A stretch of 64,000 nucleotides of DNA from Paenibacillus hunanensis (GTDB lineage: Bacteria; Bacillota; Bacilli; Paenibacillales; Paenibacillaceae): the NCBI RefSeq assembly GCF_014645615.1, contig NZ_BMMB01000003.1, positions 524,186-588,185 on the forward strand, written 5' to 3'. The translations under genes and the position numbers were made by a program. Of the stretch, positions 27,849 through 37,562 are shown in pieces. A model generated the notes under the pieces. That model searched no databases, was not told where the DNA came from, and was given only the letters and a program-made list of their open reading frames with translations. The number at the start of each line of letters is the position of its first letter. Position 1 is the first letter of the stretch.

Positions 27849-29615
27849 TTAGTTCCCTTGATGCAGGCTATCCGATAGCGCTGTGAAAATAACACCCAGC
27901 GCGTGTGCACCAGCATCTGGATAACCAAGACTCCGCTCACCGACTGCTCCTGCTCGGCCCATCCGTGCCACAATATCGGCTGTGCTCTTCGCTCCCTGAA
28001 CGGCTGCCTCTGCTCCTTTACGGAATGCAGTCACTACATCGTCTCCAGTCTCTGCACTGGCTGTCCAGCTATCCGCACAGGGAACAAGCGCATCGATCAA
28101 TGTCTTATCGCCTACTACTGCGCCGCGTCCAAAGGAACGCTCGCCTGTCGATTGAATTCCTGCGACTGCCGCTTGCAGCATTCCAGCAAATTCAGCCACC
28201 GTCACCTCGGTACGATCACCTGCTTCTTTGCCTGCTGCTCGGAATGCCGAGCCCCAGATTGGCCCGGACGCACCACCACATGATTCCATAATAATCAGAG
28301 ATACATCATGCAGGAAACTTCCCATCGTAAGCGGCTCATGTGCCAGAATCGTCTTCCACTCACGCTTCAACTGACGGAAGCCCTTCGCAACGCTCATACC
28401 GAAGTCACCATCACCTGCATGCGAATCCAGCTCACAAAATGGTACTTCATTTTCAATAATGACTTCGCTCATACGATCCACTAGATAGACTAAATTATCC
28501 AGCGTAATCGTCTCGTTATTCACGGTCGCTGCCGCTTCATCTGTCTCTACGGTATAGGATACATCGCCCTGTTGCTCGTCATCCTCTGTCATCGCTTGAT
28601 ATGGAATCGGCTCGACCGGCCCAGAAACTTTAAATGCAGGTGTATCGCTCTCACGAGATAGCAGCTCCTTGAGCTCATCATCCAGCTTCATCAGGGTCAC
28701 CGATAATCCTGCCATATCAATGCTAGTCATATAATTACCGACAAAGCTACGGTTTACAGCGATACCTTGCTCGAATAGCTCACGACTCACCGCATGATGA
28801 AAAAGATAGAGCTCCTGCTGTGGTGTTCCTCCAAAGCCATTGATCAGTACAGCCACCTCGGTATTATTGCTTTCCAGCTTCATATCCCGTAGCAGATCGG
28901 CAATCATACGATGGGCAAGCTCATCCGCCGTGGTTAGCTCCACGCGCTCCATCCCCGGCTCGCCATGAATGCCAACGCCGTATTCCATTTCACCCTCACC
29001 GAGTGCAAAGGTTGGGGTTCCTTTGGCAGGCACGGTACAGGAAGTAAGCGCAAAGCCGATGCTCCGTACATGTGCAGCAGCCTTTTCCGCGGCTGCCTTA
29101 ACGCCCTGTAGATCACGTCCTTCCGCTGCGGCTGCTCCTGCAATTTTATGTACCAGCACAGTTCCAGCTACACCACGGCGTCCGACCGTATACAGGCTAT
29201 CCTCCACCGCAATATCATCATCGACCTTTACATAATCAACCTTGATCCCATCCTCGCTCGCCAGATGGGCGGCATTTTTGAAGTTCATCATGTCGCCGCT
29301 GTAGTTTTTAATAATTAATAAGGCGCCCTTGTCGCCAGCGGTTGCCTTGATTGCCTGATACACCTGAATCTGAGATGGTGAGGCGAAAATATCTCCACAC
29401 ACCGCAGCATCCAGCATACCCTTACCAATATAGCCTGCATGTGCCGGTTCATGTCCACTACCGCCACCACTAATGAGTGCCACTTTATTCGGATCGATAT
29501 GCTTGCTTTTAATAATCTTATACTTGGGGATCAGCTCCAGCTCAGGGTGAGCAAGCACCATGCCCTTCGCCATTTCCAGTACCATGTCCTCTGCACGATT
29601 CATTACTTTTTTCAT
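27849..29615 (-). CDS. Dihydroxyacetone kinase, DhaK-DhaL fusion
   Basis: 588 residues, ATG 29615 with GGAGG upstream. Residues 1-330 are DhaK: the GGGSGHEPAHAGYIG loop near 50-64 and the GIHGEPG segment near 220 that holds the histidine binding the substrate covalently. Residues about 375-588 are DhaL, with the Mg/nucleotide motif DSHAGDGDFGMS and CGGASGPIWG. This one-chain layout is that of ATP-dependent dihydroxyacetone kinases (Citrobacter and eukaryotic type) and needs no DhaM phosphotransfer partner; none is seen nearby. It phosphorylates dihydroxyacetone (possibly other triose analogues) to feed glycolysis. No glycerol dehydrogenase gene is adjacent. Confidence 0.93.
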   Translation of the reverse strand: MKKVMNRAEDMVLEMAKGMVLAHPELELIPKYKIIKSKHIDPNKVALISGGGSGHEPAHAGYIGKGMLDAAVCGDIFASPSQIQVYQAIKATAGDKGALLIIKNYSGDMMNFKNAAHLASEDGIKVDYVKVDDDIAVEDSLYTVGRRGVAGTVLVHKIAGAAAAEGRDLQGVKAAAEKAAAHVRSIGFALTSCTVPAKGTPTFALGEGEMEYGVGIHGEPGMERVELTTADELAHRMIADLLRDMKLESNNTEVAVLINGFGGTPQQELYLFHHAVSRELFEQGIAVNRSFVGNYMTSIDMAGLSVTLMKLDDELKELLSRESDTPAFKVSGPVEPIPYQAMTEDDEQQGDVSYTVETDEAAATVNNETITLDNLVYLVDRMSEVIIENEVPFCELDSHAGDGDFGMSVAKGFRQLKREWKTILAHEPLTMGSFLHDVSLIIMESCGGASGPIWGSAFRAAGKEAGDRTEVTVAEFAGMLQAAVAGIQSTGERSFGRGAVVGDKTLIDALVPCADSWTASAETGDDVVTAFRKGAEAAVQGAKSTADIVARMGRAGAVGERSLGYPDAGAHALGVIFTALSDSLHQGN

Positions 29616-29740
29616 CCGTCTTCCTCCTGTTCACAAGGTATAGGATCGTTCGGTTACATCCCGTAGTTAACCATATTGATGGTCGCTTTAATCAGTCGTA
29701 GCAGCGGTGGGTACTTGCTCAGTCCCGCTCAATATTCGTA

Positions 29741-30397
29741 TTATAGCGTCATATAACGCCCATAGTGGGCTAAATACTGCTCCTTCTCCTTATAATCAGG
29801 CATCAAGCTGCCCACCTTACGCCAGAAGGAGCGATCATGATTCATATGCAGCAGATGGCATAGCTCATGCACAATGACATAATCGATCACCTCGACAGGT
29901 GCCATCGCCAGACGATAATTGAAGGTGAGCTTCTTCGTAGAGCTACAGCTTCCCCAGCGTGTCGTCGATTCTACAATCTCAATGCTAGCCGGCTTCACAC
30001 GAAGCTGTTGCTGATACGGGACGATACGCTCCTGAATGACACGCTTGCATGTCGTAAAATAATATCGTTTAAGTCGTGCGCGTAGCTCCTCTTCATCCCC
30101 ATCCGTTACATCGATTAGCTGCTGGAGCGGCTGCTCCTTGCCTAGCAGCATAAAGGTGCCATAATCATCGTACTCCCTTGTTTCTGGCAATACACGTCGA
30201 TTAGCAAGACGCTGTTGCTGCTCGGTGATCCATTGACTATGGCGCTGAACGAGGCGGATAATGTCTGCTTCGGTTGTACCGTTGGGCGCTTTGACAGTGA
30301 GCAGTCCATTACTTTCCATCTGGATCGACACTTTACCGCGGCGCGAATATTCTACATGACAGGCGATTGTTGTATCGCCGATGGGGATGTTCATCAT
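29741..30397 (-). CDS. YgjP-like zinc metallopeptidase (DUF45)
   Basis: 218 residues, two ATGs at 30397 and 30394 behind AAGGAG. The C-terminal half has the gluzincin-like motif HELCHLLHMNH with a following Asp/Ser region, preceded by RWGSCSSTKKLTFNYRLAMAP, the hallmark of the YgjP/DUF45 (M48-clan) family. The N-terminal 70 residues form the family beta-rich domain. Cytoplasmic, no signal peptide. The family is linked to restriction loci in some genomes and to unknown housekeeping in others; here no such neighbours are seen. Confidence 0.88.
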   Translation of the reverse strand: MMNIPIGDTTIACHVEYSRRGKVSIQMESNGLLTVKAPNGTTEADIIRLVQRHSQWITEQQQRLANRRVLPETREYDDYGTFMLLGKEQPLQQLIDVTDGDEEELRARLKRYYFTTCKRVIQERIVPYQQQLRVKPASIEIVESTTRWGSCSSTKKLTFNYRLAMAPVEVIDYVIVHELCHLLHMNHDRSFWRKVGSLMPDYKEKEQYLAHYGRYMTL

Positions 30398-30585
30398 TGT
30401 TGAAGGGTCTCCTTGAGTTCAATAGGGATTGATCGATGATTTGATTATAGCATGGTCGGTAGAATAGGCGACGGTAAGGAGCATCCATCCATTTCGATAA
30501 AAATGTAATCTGGCTATACATAAGACGAACAATAAAAGGCATCCTGACTCGCCTAATCGCGAATAAGGATGCCTCTTTGTCTGCC

Positions 30586-31938
30586 TTAATGTACGGGCTG
30601 TTCTTCTTTATCGATAGTTGGCTTGGTGGATGAAGTCGATAAGCTTGGTGTAGCTGCTGTAGCCGATGTCGGAATGCCCGGCTGCTGGTTACGTGTCCAC
30701 GTGCTACGGGCTGGAATTTTGCTCCAATCGGCACGGTGGGCATAGCCTTTGGCGATACGGGTAACTTCCTGTAATAAGCCTTCATTTAGCTTAATCGGTT
30801 GCAGTCCATGCGATAGGAATAATTCGTTTCGTACGTGCAGATCATTTTCCTCTGCTTCCTTACGAGGGTTGGATACATAAGCGATTTCTGCGCCGGTCAG
30901 ATGGCTGACGAGTGCTGCCAGGTCGCAAATACGGTGGGTTTCCGTCATCTGGTTGAAGATCATTACGCGATCCCCATAGACGGGAGAATGCTCCAGTGCA
31001 AGCTGTACACAACGAACCGTATCCTGAATGTGAATGAAGGCACGGGTTTGTCCGCCTGTGCCGTGTACTACAATCGGATGCCCCACCGCTGCCTGCATGA
31101 GGAAGCGATTCAGCACAGTTCCATAATCACCATCATAATCAAACCGATTGATCAGCCGCTCATCCAGCATCGTTTCATGCGTATTCGTACCCCAGACGAT
31201 CCCCTGATGTAGATCGGTGATACGCAGTCCGTCATTTTTATTATAGTAGTGAAATAGCAGCTGATCCTGTGATTTGGTCATATGATAAATCGAGCCTGGA
31301 TTGGTTGGATAGAGAATCTGCTGCTGTACACGTTCGCCCTGCTCGGTTAGCACCTCGATATCGAGATAGCCCTCAGGAATTTTCATACCAGACGTTCCAT
31401 AGCCGTACACTCCCATCGTACCGAGATGCAATAGATGAATATCCAGTCCAGACTCAGCGATAGCGCATAACACATTATGGGTCGCATTCAGATTATTGTT
31501 TACGGTATAACGCTTGTGACGGGAGGACTTCATCGAATATGGTGCAGAACGTTGCTCGGCAAAGTGGATAATTGCATCGGGCTTTTCCTTGACGATCAGC
31601 TGCAAAAGACGTTCATATTCCAGCGCCAGATCAAGTCGTTCAAAATGGATTCGTTGTCCACTCCGCTGCTCCCATACATCCAAACGGATACCAATTGGCT
31701 GTATCGGTGTTAGCGACTCTGCTTCCAGTTCAATATCAATATTACGGCGGGACAAATTATCGATAATGGTCACATGATGACCGAGACGGGACAGATGCAG
31801 ACTCGTTGGCCAGCCACAAAAACCATCTCCACCCAATACGAAAATCTTCTTCTGCTGTCCGCTCCAGGCTTGTCCAGATGTAGTATTCAATAGAAACCCA
31901 CCTTTTCCGTAATGTGACGCTGTTCGTTCATAGCTCAT
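30586..31938 (-). CDS. NAD-dependent epimerase, UDP-sulfoquinovose synthase (SQD1)-like
   Basis: 450 residues from ATG 31938, with GGAGGA upstream. Extended SDR with the dinucleotide motif LGGDGFCGWPTSLHLS, then IIDNLSRRN, and the catalytic region TMGVYGYGTSG...YHMTKSQDQ (Y-x3-K). The GDGFCGWPT and LGTMGVYG segments are those of SQD1, which adds sulfite to UDP-glucose to make the sulfolipid head-group donor. The C-terminal 50 residues are a Pro/Thr/Ser-rich tail not expected in SQD1. No SQD2-type glycosyltransferase is adjacent, so a true sulfolipid pathway cannot be claimed. Confidence 0.8.
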   Translation of the reverse strand: MSYERTASHYGKGGFLLNTTSGQAWSGQQKKIFVLGGDGFCGWPTSLHLSRLGHHVTIIDNLSRRNIDIELEAESLTPIQPIGIRLDVWEQRSGQRIHFERLDLALEYERLLQLIVKEKPDAIIHFAEQRSAPYSMKSSRHKRYTVNNNLNATHNVLCAIAESGLDIHLLHLGTMGVYGYGTSGMKIPEGYLDIEVLTEQGERVQQQILYPTNPGSIYHMTKSQDQLLFHYYNKNDGLRITDLHQGIVWGTNTHETMLDERLINRFDYDGDYGTVLNRFLMQAAVGHPIVVHGTGGQTRAFIHIQDTVRCVQLALEHSPVYGDRVMIFNQMTETHRICDLAALVSHLTGAEIAYVSNPRKEAEENDLHVRNELFLSHGLQPIKLNEGLLQEVTRIAKGYAHRADWSKIPARSTWTRNQQPGIPTSATAATPSLSTSSTKPTIDKEEQPVH

Positions 31939-32036
31939 GCTTTCCTCCATCTGTATGCCGAACAGCAGACCCATCTCGATTATAAGGGTACACTGTCAAC
32001 GGAGTCGTAAGCGCTAGCCCTATTTTATGTAAAATA

Positions 32037-32081
32037 AGCCAGCGTACAGAATAGGTAGTCTCCTCATTCTGCACGCTGGCT
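32037..32081 (-). terminator. Terminator of the old yellow enzyme gene
   Basis: Stem AGCCAGCGT-A-CAGAAT (32037-32052) with ATTCTG-C-ACGCTGGCT (32066-32081), one mismatch, followed on the minus strand by TTATTTTA. Confidence 0.8.
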
Positions 32082-32232
32082 GTTCAATGATCATTCGATT
32101 CAAAACGCACTGTACGCTTAAAAGCACACTGTGCGCTTAGTTGATATCATGATTGTCGTAAAATCAACATTTTGTTAACGTATCCTGTTTCCAACATCAA
32201 GCCTTACTATGGATGAACGCTGCTTATATGAT

Positions 32233-33336
32233 TTATACGAGCGTTTCTAATGCCTCACGACTGAACATCTGGATATCGTTACTACGCTGATCACGAATTT
32301 TGTTTGGCCATTCTGGATCGCTGAGCAGTGCACGACCAATAGCAATCAGATCGAACTCATTTTGCTCCAGCTTATGAATCAGCTCATCCAGATGCGCTGT
32401 TGGATCCGTCTCCTCCACCTGATTGGCGCCAGGTGTGAATTCAGCCTGTAATCCAACTGAACCGACGGAGATCGTTGGCTTGCCGGTCAGCTTCTGTGTC
32501 CAGCCTGCCAGATTCAGCTCGGAGCCTTCAAATTCCGGTTCCCAGAAACGACGAGTAGACGCATGGAAAATATCTACACCTGCATCCACGAGCAGACCGA
32601 GCAATTGCTCCAGCTCCTCCGGTGTCTGCGCAAGACGTGCCTTATAGTCGTACATTTTCCATTGAGAATAGCGGAAAATAATCGGATAGTCTTCCCCTAC
32701 GGCTGCACGGCAAGCGCGAACAACCTCCACAGCAAAGGTAGCACGACCTGCCAGATCACCGCCATAGCGATCCGTACGCTGATTCGTTCCTTCCCATAGG
32801 AACTGGTCAATCAGATAACCATGCGCACCATGCAGCTCAATCGCATCAAAGCCAAGCTTTTTCGCATCAGAAGCCGCCTGTGCATACGCTTGAATCAGAT
32901 CCGCAATCTCGCTCTCGGTCAATGGCTCACCGACCTTTTCACCTTTCAAGTTTAGACCGGAAGGGCCTACCGGCTGGGCTTGTACATTCGGCTCATCTCC
33001 AACTTTACGCGCCATACCTACATGCCATAGCTGAGGTGCAATTTTACCGCCCTCGGCATGAACCGCATCGACAACCTTTTTCCAGCCAGCAAGCGCTTCC
33101 TCACCATGAAAGACAGGAATGCTTGCCCCACTAATCGATGCCGGATGATCAATTCCCGTACCTTCAGTCACGATCAGCCCTACCCCACCAGCAGCACGGC
33201 GGCGATAATACTCAGCCACATCGTCGCCCGGAACATTACCTGGAGAGAACCCACGTGTCATCGGTGCCATCACGACCCGATTATCAAGCTTCAGCTTATC
33301 ACTGTGAAAAGGTTGGAACAAAGGTGTAGTATTCAT
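32233..33336 (-). CDS. Old yellow enzyme family NADH:flavin oxidoreductase
   Basis: 367 residues. A (beta/alpha)8 FMN barrel: VVMAPMTRGFSPGN at the N-terminus, QLWHVGM with the active-site region, and the substrate-binding/strand-5 motif IELHGAHGYLIDQFLWEGTNQRTDRYGG. These enzymes reduce activated C=C bonds of enals, enones, nitro-esters and similar electrophiles. ATG start with GGAGG upstream. It appears to be a single-gene unit with its own terminator; the physiological substrate cannot be told. Confidence 0.92.
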   Translation of the reverse strand: MNTTPLFQPFHSDKLKLDNRVVMAPMTRGFSPGNVPGDDVAEYYRRRAAGGVGLIVTEGTGIDHPASISGASIPVFHGEEALAGWKKVVDAVHAEGGKIAPQLWHVGMARKVGDEPNVQAQPVGPSGLNLKGEKVGEPLTESEIADLIQAYAQAASDAKKLGFDAIELHGAHGYLIDQFLWEGTNQRTDRYGGDLAGRATFAVEVVRACRAAVGEDYPIIFRYSQWKMYDYKARLAQTPEELEQLLGLLVDAGVDIFHASTRRFWEPEFEGSELNLAGWTQKLTGKPTISVGSVGLQAEFTPGANQVEETDPTAHLDELIHKLEQNEFDLIAIGRALLSDPEWPNKIRDQRSNDIQMFSREALETLV

Positions 33337-33415
33337 AAAGGAGCCTCCTCGTATATGATGTACTATTTGATTATTATTCGTAACGGCACTACTTTAACAT
33401 AGCAGACTATTGAAA

Positions 33416-33955
33416 TCAAACGGGTACTCGCTTCATCATCACTTCTGTTTCATCCAATGTTAATCGATACACATCCGGATTCGTTAGCTGCTCCCATTCT
33501 GTAAAGCCGATCCGTTCATCATAGGCACGTAGCAGCAATGAGATGAGATTCCCATGTGAAACGAGAGCAGCATATTGAGCATCGCCTGCCTGTAGCTCAT
33601 GTATAACTGCCATAGCGCGCGCTGTTGCCTGCCGACTCGATTCGCCTCCCTGATAGCAAAGCTCCATATCATCATACGTTTGTCGCAGCATATTACGCCA
33701 ATTCGGTTCATTTGTATCGCATAGTACACGTTCAATTAAGCGTTCATCCTTATGTACAGGTAAATTGAATTGCTGTGCTAGCGGCGCGACGGTATCCATC
33801 GCTCGCAGATATGGACTGGACACGATTGTATCGAGCGGAATGGTCGATAACTGCGTAGCAAGTCGCTGTGCTTGCTGGTGTCCTAGCTCTGTTAATGGTG
33901 CATGGGGCTCCTGTCCTGTAGCCTGACAGTGGCGAATAATGTACAGCTCCTTCAT
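33416..33955 (-). CDS. Histidine phosphatase family protein (RHC variant)
   Basis: 179 residues. Phosphoglycerate-mutase-like fold with the phospho-acceptor histidine in YIIRHCQATGQ, i.e. RHC in place of the usual RHG, then the second-arginine loop SSPYLRAMDT, the GGES region, and LVSHGNLISLLL with the second catalytic His. Acceptor His, two Arg and the C-terminal His are all present, so it should be an active phosphatase. The RHC-x-TGQ form recurs in Bacillales. Substrate unknown. Divergent from the DinB gene across 300 AT-rich bases. Confidence 0.85.
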   Translation of the reverse strand: MKELYIIRHCQATGQEPHAPLTELGHQQAQRLATQLSTIPLDTIVSSPYLRAMDTVAPLAQQFNLPVHKDERLIERVLCDTNEPNWRNMLRQTYDDMELCYQGGESSRQATARAMAVIHELQAGDAQYAALVSHGNLISLLLRAYDERIGFTEWEQLTNPDVYRLTLDETEVMMKRVPV

Positions 33956-34255
33956 GATCGTGTACTCCTTTCTGAATTGAAGGTGTTACTTGCTTATAGC
34001 TTAAAAGAACTGCTGAATTTTTCTAATCTCTATAGCTTAACTGTAAATAAAGCAAAAATCTAATGTCAAGGTCATACCTGATTAGTCAGCGCATACCATA
34101 GTTGAATGTCATGATGAACAACATCCTACAATATAGAATAACTTTTATATCACAAAAAAGTACGCTATGATCAAATAGAAATAATAGTTTATATGCATGC
34201 AATAGACTTTAGAACAATCCATATACTGCTATCATCTGGATTTGGAGGAAACACG

Positions 34256-34744
34256 ATGGATCAATATGAATATGAATGGATCAAAAAGACTAGAACGATT
34301 TTACTTGATTTTTGTGGTGAACTAAGTCCGCAAGATTTTACTCGTCAACACGGATTTGGTTTTGACAGTATTAGAGATACATTAATCCATATCGCAGATT
34401 GTTATCATGCCTGGCTAGGTTCATATATTTTATTACAAACGAAAACACCGATTACACCCAGAGATGAACTAGCCACAATCGATTTAGCGACAATCAAAGA
34501 ACGCTTTTTCCAGGTTGATCGTTATGTAACTGAAGTATTTGAAAAACTAAACGATCAAATGAATGAACCGATTCAAAGACAAATCCCATGGAGAGCAGGC
34601 GGAGAAGAAATCTCCATGACGCCTGCCAAATTGCTCGTACATACCATAACACATGAATTTCATCATAAAGGCCAAATTATGGCTATGGCGCGCCAAATGG
34701 GCTATACACCTCCAAATACGGATGTATTGGGAATACAGGATTAA
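34256..34744 (+). CDS. DinB family protein
   Basis: 162 residues from ATG 34256, with GGAGG seven bases upstream. Four-helix DinB/YfiT-type bundle. The three metal-binding histidines fit HIADCYHAW (helix 2) and THEFHHKGQIMAMARQMG near the C-terminus. Many family members are metal-dependent thiol transferases (bacillithiol S-transferase type) or of unknown role. A weak promoter TTTATA-N16-TATGAT lies about 85 bases upstream. The base composition is more AT-rich than its neighbours. Confidence 0.88.
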   Translation: MDQYEYEWIKKTRTILLDFCGELSPQDFTRQHGFGFDSIRDTLIHIADCYHAWLGSYILLQTKTPITPRDELATIDLATIKERFFQVDRYVTEVFEKLNDQMNEPIQRQIPWRAGGEEISMTPAKLLVHTITHEFHHKGQIMAMARQMGYTPPNTDVLGIQD

Positions 34745-34762
34745 AGGGGCTCATACCAAAAA

Positions 34763-34805
34763 AAGCCCGGATAGGCGTAGCTACTGCTGCTACCTATCCG
34801 GGCTT
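34763..34805 (+). terminator. Terminator after the DinB gene
   Basis: Perfect 13-bp stem AAGCCCGGATAGG (34763-34775) with CCTATCCGGGCTT (34793-34805). The A-run to its left also allows termination of minus-strand transcripts. Confidence 0.85.
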
Positions 34806-34955
34806 ATCAAGCGACGATAGAATCGTCTTGTATACAAGCACTCAGCATCCTATTTTGTCGTAGTGCGATGGATTCAGATGATCCTCGCTCATTTATCTGT
34901 GATCATAAGCATCAACACAAGCAACGACGAATAGAATCGCTAATGACTATAATCC

Positions 34956-35852
34956 TTACGGTGTTGGCATACCGCCATTGGCATTCAGTGTCTCGCCACT
35001 CACATAGCTCGATTCCTGACTTGCCAGGTAGACATAAGCGGAAGCCATTTCAACGGGCTGACCTGGACGACCAAGTGGTGTCTGTTCGCCAAACTCCGGC
35101 AATACATCCGCAGGCTGTCCGCCAACGATTTGCAGTGGTGTCCAGATTGGACCCGGTGCAACCACGTTAACGCGGATCCCTTTTGGTGCTACCTGCTGAG
35201 CCAGCGCTTTACTGAATGTGTTGATCGCAGACTTCGTTGTCGCATAGTCCAGCAAAATTTCAGATGGGCTATATGCCTGAATGGACGAGGTATTTACAAT
35301 GCTGCTGCCCGGCTTCATATGTGGGATCGCAGCTTTGCACACCCAGAATAGTCCATATACATTCGTTTTAAATGTATGATCAAATTGCTCTGTCGTCAGA
35401 TCGGCGATATCCTCCACATATTGCTGCTTACCAGCAACGTTAGCCAGAATATCAATACCGCCCAGCTCACGAACCGCTGTCTCCACCAGCTCAATGCAAT
35501 ATTGCTCATCCTTCAGATCGCCTGGTACAGCGACAGCCTTGCGGCCTTCTGCTTCGATCAGCTTCACAACTTCACGTGCATCGTCTTCCTCCTCCGGAAG
35601 ATACGCCAGTACCACATCTGCGCCTTCGCGTGCATAAGCAATCGCTGCCGCGCGTCCGATTCCGCTATCTGCGCCCGTTACAATCGCTTTGCGACCTTGA
35701 AGTCTGCCTGTGCCACGATACGATTCTTCGCCGCAATCCGGTACAGGTGTCATTTTGGTCTGCAAGCCCGGTTCGGGTTGCTGCTGCTTGAATTCTGGGC
35801 CTGCCTTTGTAAATTGCTTTGTCGGATCTTGCATTGTGTATTGATCTGCCAT
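34956..35852 (-). CDS. SDR family oxidoreductase (general-stress-protein type)
   Basis: 298 residues from ATG 35852 with GGAGG upstream. Classical SDR with a 45-residue N-terminal extension typical of the YhdF/YdaD/Gsp39 group ([14 protein letters not shown]..., proline/glutamine rich). [12 protein letters not shown] binds the cofactor, NVAGKQQ is the structural motif, and the catalytic set is S in NTSSIQ and YATTKSA (Y-x3-K). The C-terminal GGMPTP is typical. In Bacillus such genes belong to the general stress response. Its natural substrate is unknown. Confidence 0.9.
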   Translation of the reverse strand: MADQYTMQDPTKQFTKAGPEFKQQQPEPGLQTKMTPVPDCGEESYRGTGRLQGRKAIVTGADSGIGRAAAIAYAREGADVVLAYLPEEEDDAREVVKLIEAEGRKAVAVPGDLKDEQYCIELVETAVRELGGIDILANVAGKQQYVEDIADLTTEQFDHTFKTNVYGLFWVCKAAIPHMKPGSSIVNTSSIQAYSPSEILLDYATTKSAINTFSKALAQQVAPKGIRVNVVAPGPIWTPLQIVGGQPADVLPEFGEQTPLGRPGQPVEMASAYVYLASQESSYVSGETLNANGGMPTP

Positions 35853-36135
35853 GATGAATATCCTCCTCATATAGATGGATGTGTACATGCTGTTCTTTTC
35901 TTGCATCAATCCCAACTCTTTTTATGTAACCGGGTTTTGTACAGTTCAAACGAGCCTGCTCTATTGTTCACTCCACGAAGAATGGGCATATCATGATCAG
36001 GAAATTGTGATCCCCATACTTCGATTGCTTTTATATTTCAAAATGAATCCGCTTGCATTCCCATTGATATAGCTTGATACAGTGATAAATCCCTCTATAT
36101 GGTAGCTAAAAATCTCCACAAAATTACACGCCAAA

Positions 36136-36171
36136 AAGCCCAATCTCTAGCCGTTGCTATCGATCGGGCTT
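36136..36171 (-). terminator. Terminator of the small membrane protein gene
   Basis: Stem AAGCCC-A-ATC with GAT-C-GGGCTT; on the minus strand TTTTT follows. Confidence 0.65.
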
Positions 36172-36210
36172 CTTTTGTTCATTTGCATCCTATAGGCTAC
36201 AGGATGTTCA

Positions 36211-36375
36211 TTAGAACATTGGCAGCAGATACTTGATTACAAACCACAGTACGATCGCCAAAATGATAATATAAGCTGCATATTTGATAAATGTCGAAGC
36301 GACCATCCCGGAATCCGATTTGCGCTCTACACGTACTTCCCGTTTATCGACATCGACATTACGATTTTCGTTCAT
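36211..36375 (-). CDS. Small single-pass membrane protein (54 aa)
   Basis: From ATG 36375, with AAGGGAG nine bases upstream; an earlier in-frame start at 36399 is less likely. The first 25 residues are highly charged (NRNVDVDKREVRVERKSD), followed by one clear TM helix of about 22 residues (FIKYAAYIIILAIVLWFVIKYL). I do not recognise the family; similar short tail-anchored proteins occur widely in Bacillales. Its own terminator follows. Role unknown. Confidence 0.65.
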   Translation of the reverse strand: MNENRNVDVDKREVRVERKSDSGMVASTFIKYAAYIIILAIVLWFVIKYLLPMF

Positions 36376-36673
36376 AACCTCTCGCTCCCTTTCAGGCATT
36401 ATGCCTCTGGTTGTTAAGTGATTTGAGTGTTATTAAACGGTTTTATTCCTTATGAATCGCCTAGCATATGGAATGCAGCGATTATTGTAGCAGACTGCTT
36501 ACACGGTGCAAGCAAGCGCTAAAGCAATTGCGGATCAGGCCGGGTGGTTGCTGCAATCACTAAAATCTATTATGCTGTCGATAGGCTATACTCAAGCAGA
36601 CAATACTAGATTCAACCGAATAAGCTACCTATCTCAGCACTACCCTATTACATATTGCACAGGAGCCTTAACT

Positions 36674-37405
36674 ATGAAGCAAACTAAAATGAACTACGAC
36701 CTCTCCACACTACCCACCTCATTATTGCCTTACGTCAATGGAGCAACCATCTATGATAGCAGCTCATCACCACAGGCAAAGACGCTGTTGATCGATGGCT
36801 CGGAACGACTATTTCTAAAAATCGCTGCTGCGCATACACTGGAGCGAGAGTATCGGATGAATGCATTTCTCCATCAGCATGAGCTTGCACCCGCTTCACT
36901 CTTATATACAACAGAGCAACAGCAGGATTATCTGCTCACAACTGCCGTAGCTGGTGAGGATGGCGTAGCCGATGCCTTTATGCAGCAGCCCGAGCGGCTG
37001 GCAGCCGCACTGGGTAACCATCTACGCAGACTGCATACTATTCCTGTCGATGGATGTCCTTATGCTCATCGCAGTGCCGACATTCTGCTGGAAGCTTCTC
37101 CAGCGATGCAGGCTGAGCTACAAGCATCCGGCGACTATACACCTGTAGATGATGTTATTATCCATGGAGATTATTGCCTGCCTAATGTCATCATGAATAA
37201 TTTTGAGCTGTGCGGATTTATTGACAACGGAGATGGCGGCATTGGTGATCGCCATCATGATCTCGCTTGGGGATTATGGTCGTTGCAATTTAATCTGGAG
37301 ACGGATCGCTATCATGAGCATTTCTTAGATGCTTATGGACGAAAGGATATCGATGAAAAGGGAATCGTGTATTTCAGCCGTATTATTGATAGTCTGGATT
37401 TTTAA
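36674..37405 (+). CDS. Aminoglycoside 3'-phosphotransferase-like kinase
   Basis: 243 residues from ATG 36674, AGGAG eight bases upstream; the frame is open for 168 bases before that. Protein-kinase-like APH fold: a Lys region in ERLFLKIAA, catalytic loop HGDYCLPNVIMNN with D and N in place, and the metal segment FIDNGDGGIGDRHHDLAW. These match APH(3') enzymes, which phosphorylate kanamycin-type drugs. It is about 20 residues shorter than the acquired resistance enzymes and is chromosomal with no mobile element near, so it may be an intrinsic homologue with another substrate. Confidence 0.82.
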   Translation: MKQTKMNYDLSTLPTSLLPYVNGATIYDSSSSPQAKTLLIDGSERLFLKIAAAHTLEREYRMNAFLHQHELAPASLLYTTEQQQDYLLTTAVAGEDGVADAFMQQPERLAAALGNHLRRLHTIPVDGCPYAHRSADILLEASPAMQAELQASGDYTPVDDVIIHGDYCLPNVIMNNFELCGFIDNGDGGIGDRHHDLAWGLWSLQFNLETDRYHEHFLDAYGRKDIDEKGIVYFSRIIDSLDF

Positions 37406-37484
37406 GGGACATTGTGCTTTTTTAATCGGTAATTCGCCTATGGTTGAGCACCCCACAATCACAAAAATGAAATGAATAACATAT

Positions 37485-37525
37485 ATAAAGACAAGCCGCG
37501 TCCTCAAGGCGCAGCTTGTCTTTAT
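37485..37525. terminator. Bidirectional terminator
   Basis: 12-bp stem ATAAAGACAAGC with GCTTGTCTTTAT plus an inner GCG/CGC, between the converging kinase gene and the next minus-strand gene. Confidence 0.85.
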
Positions 37526-37562
37526 GTGTCGTGATTGGCATATTCCAGCATAGCATCATCAT

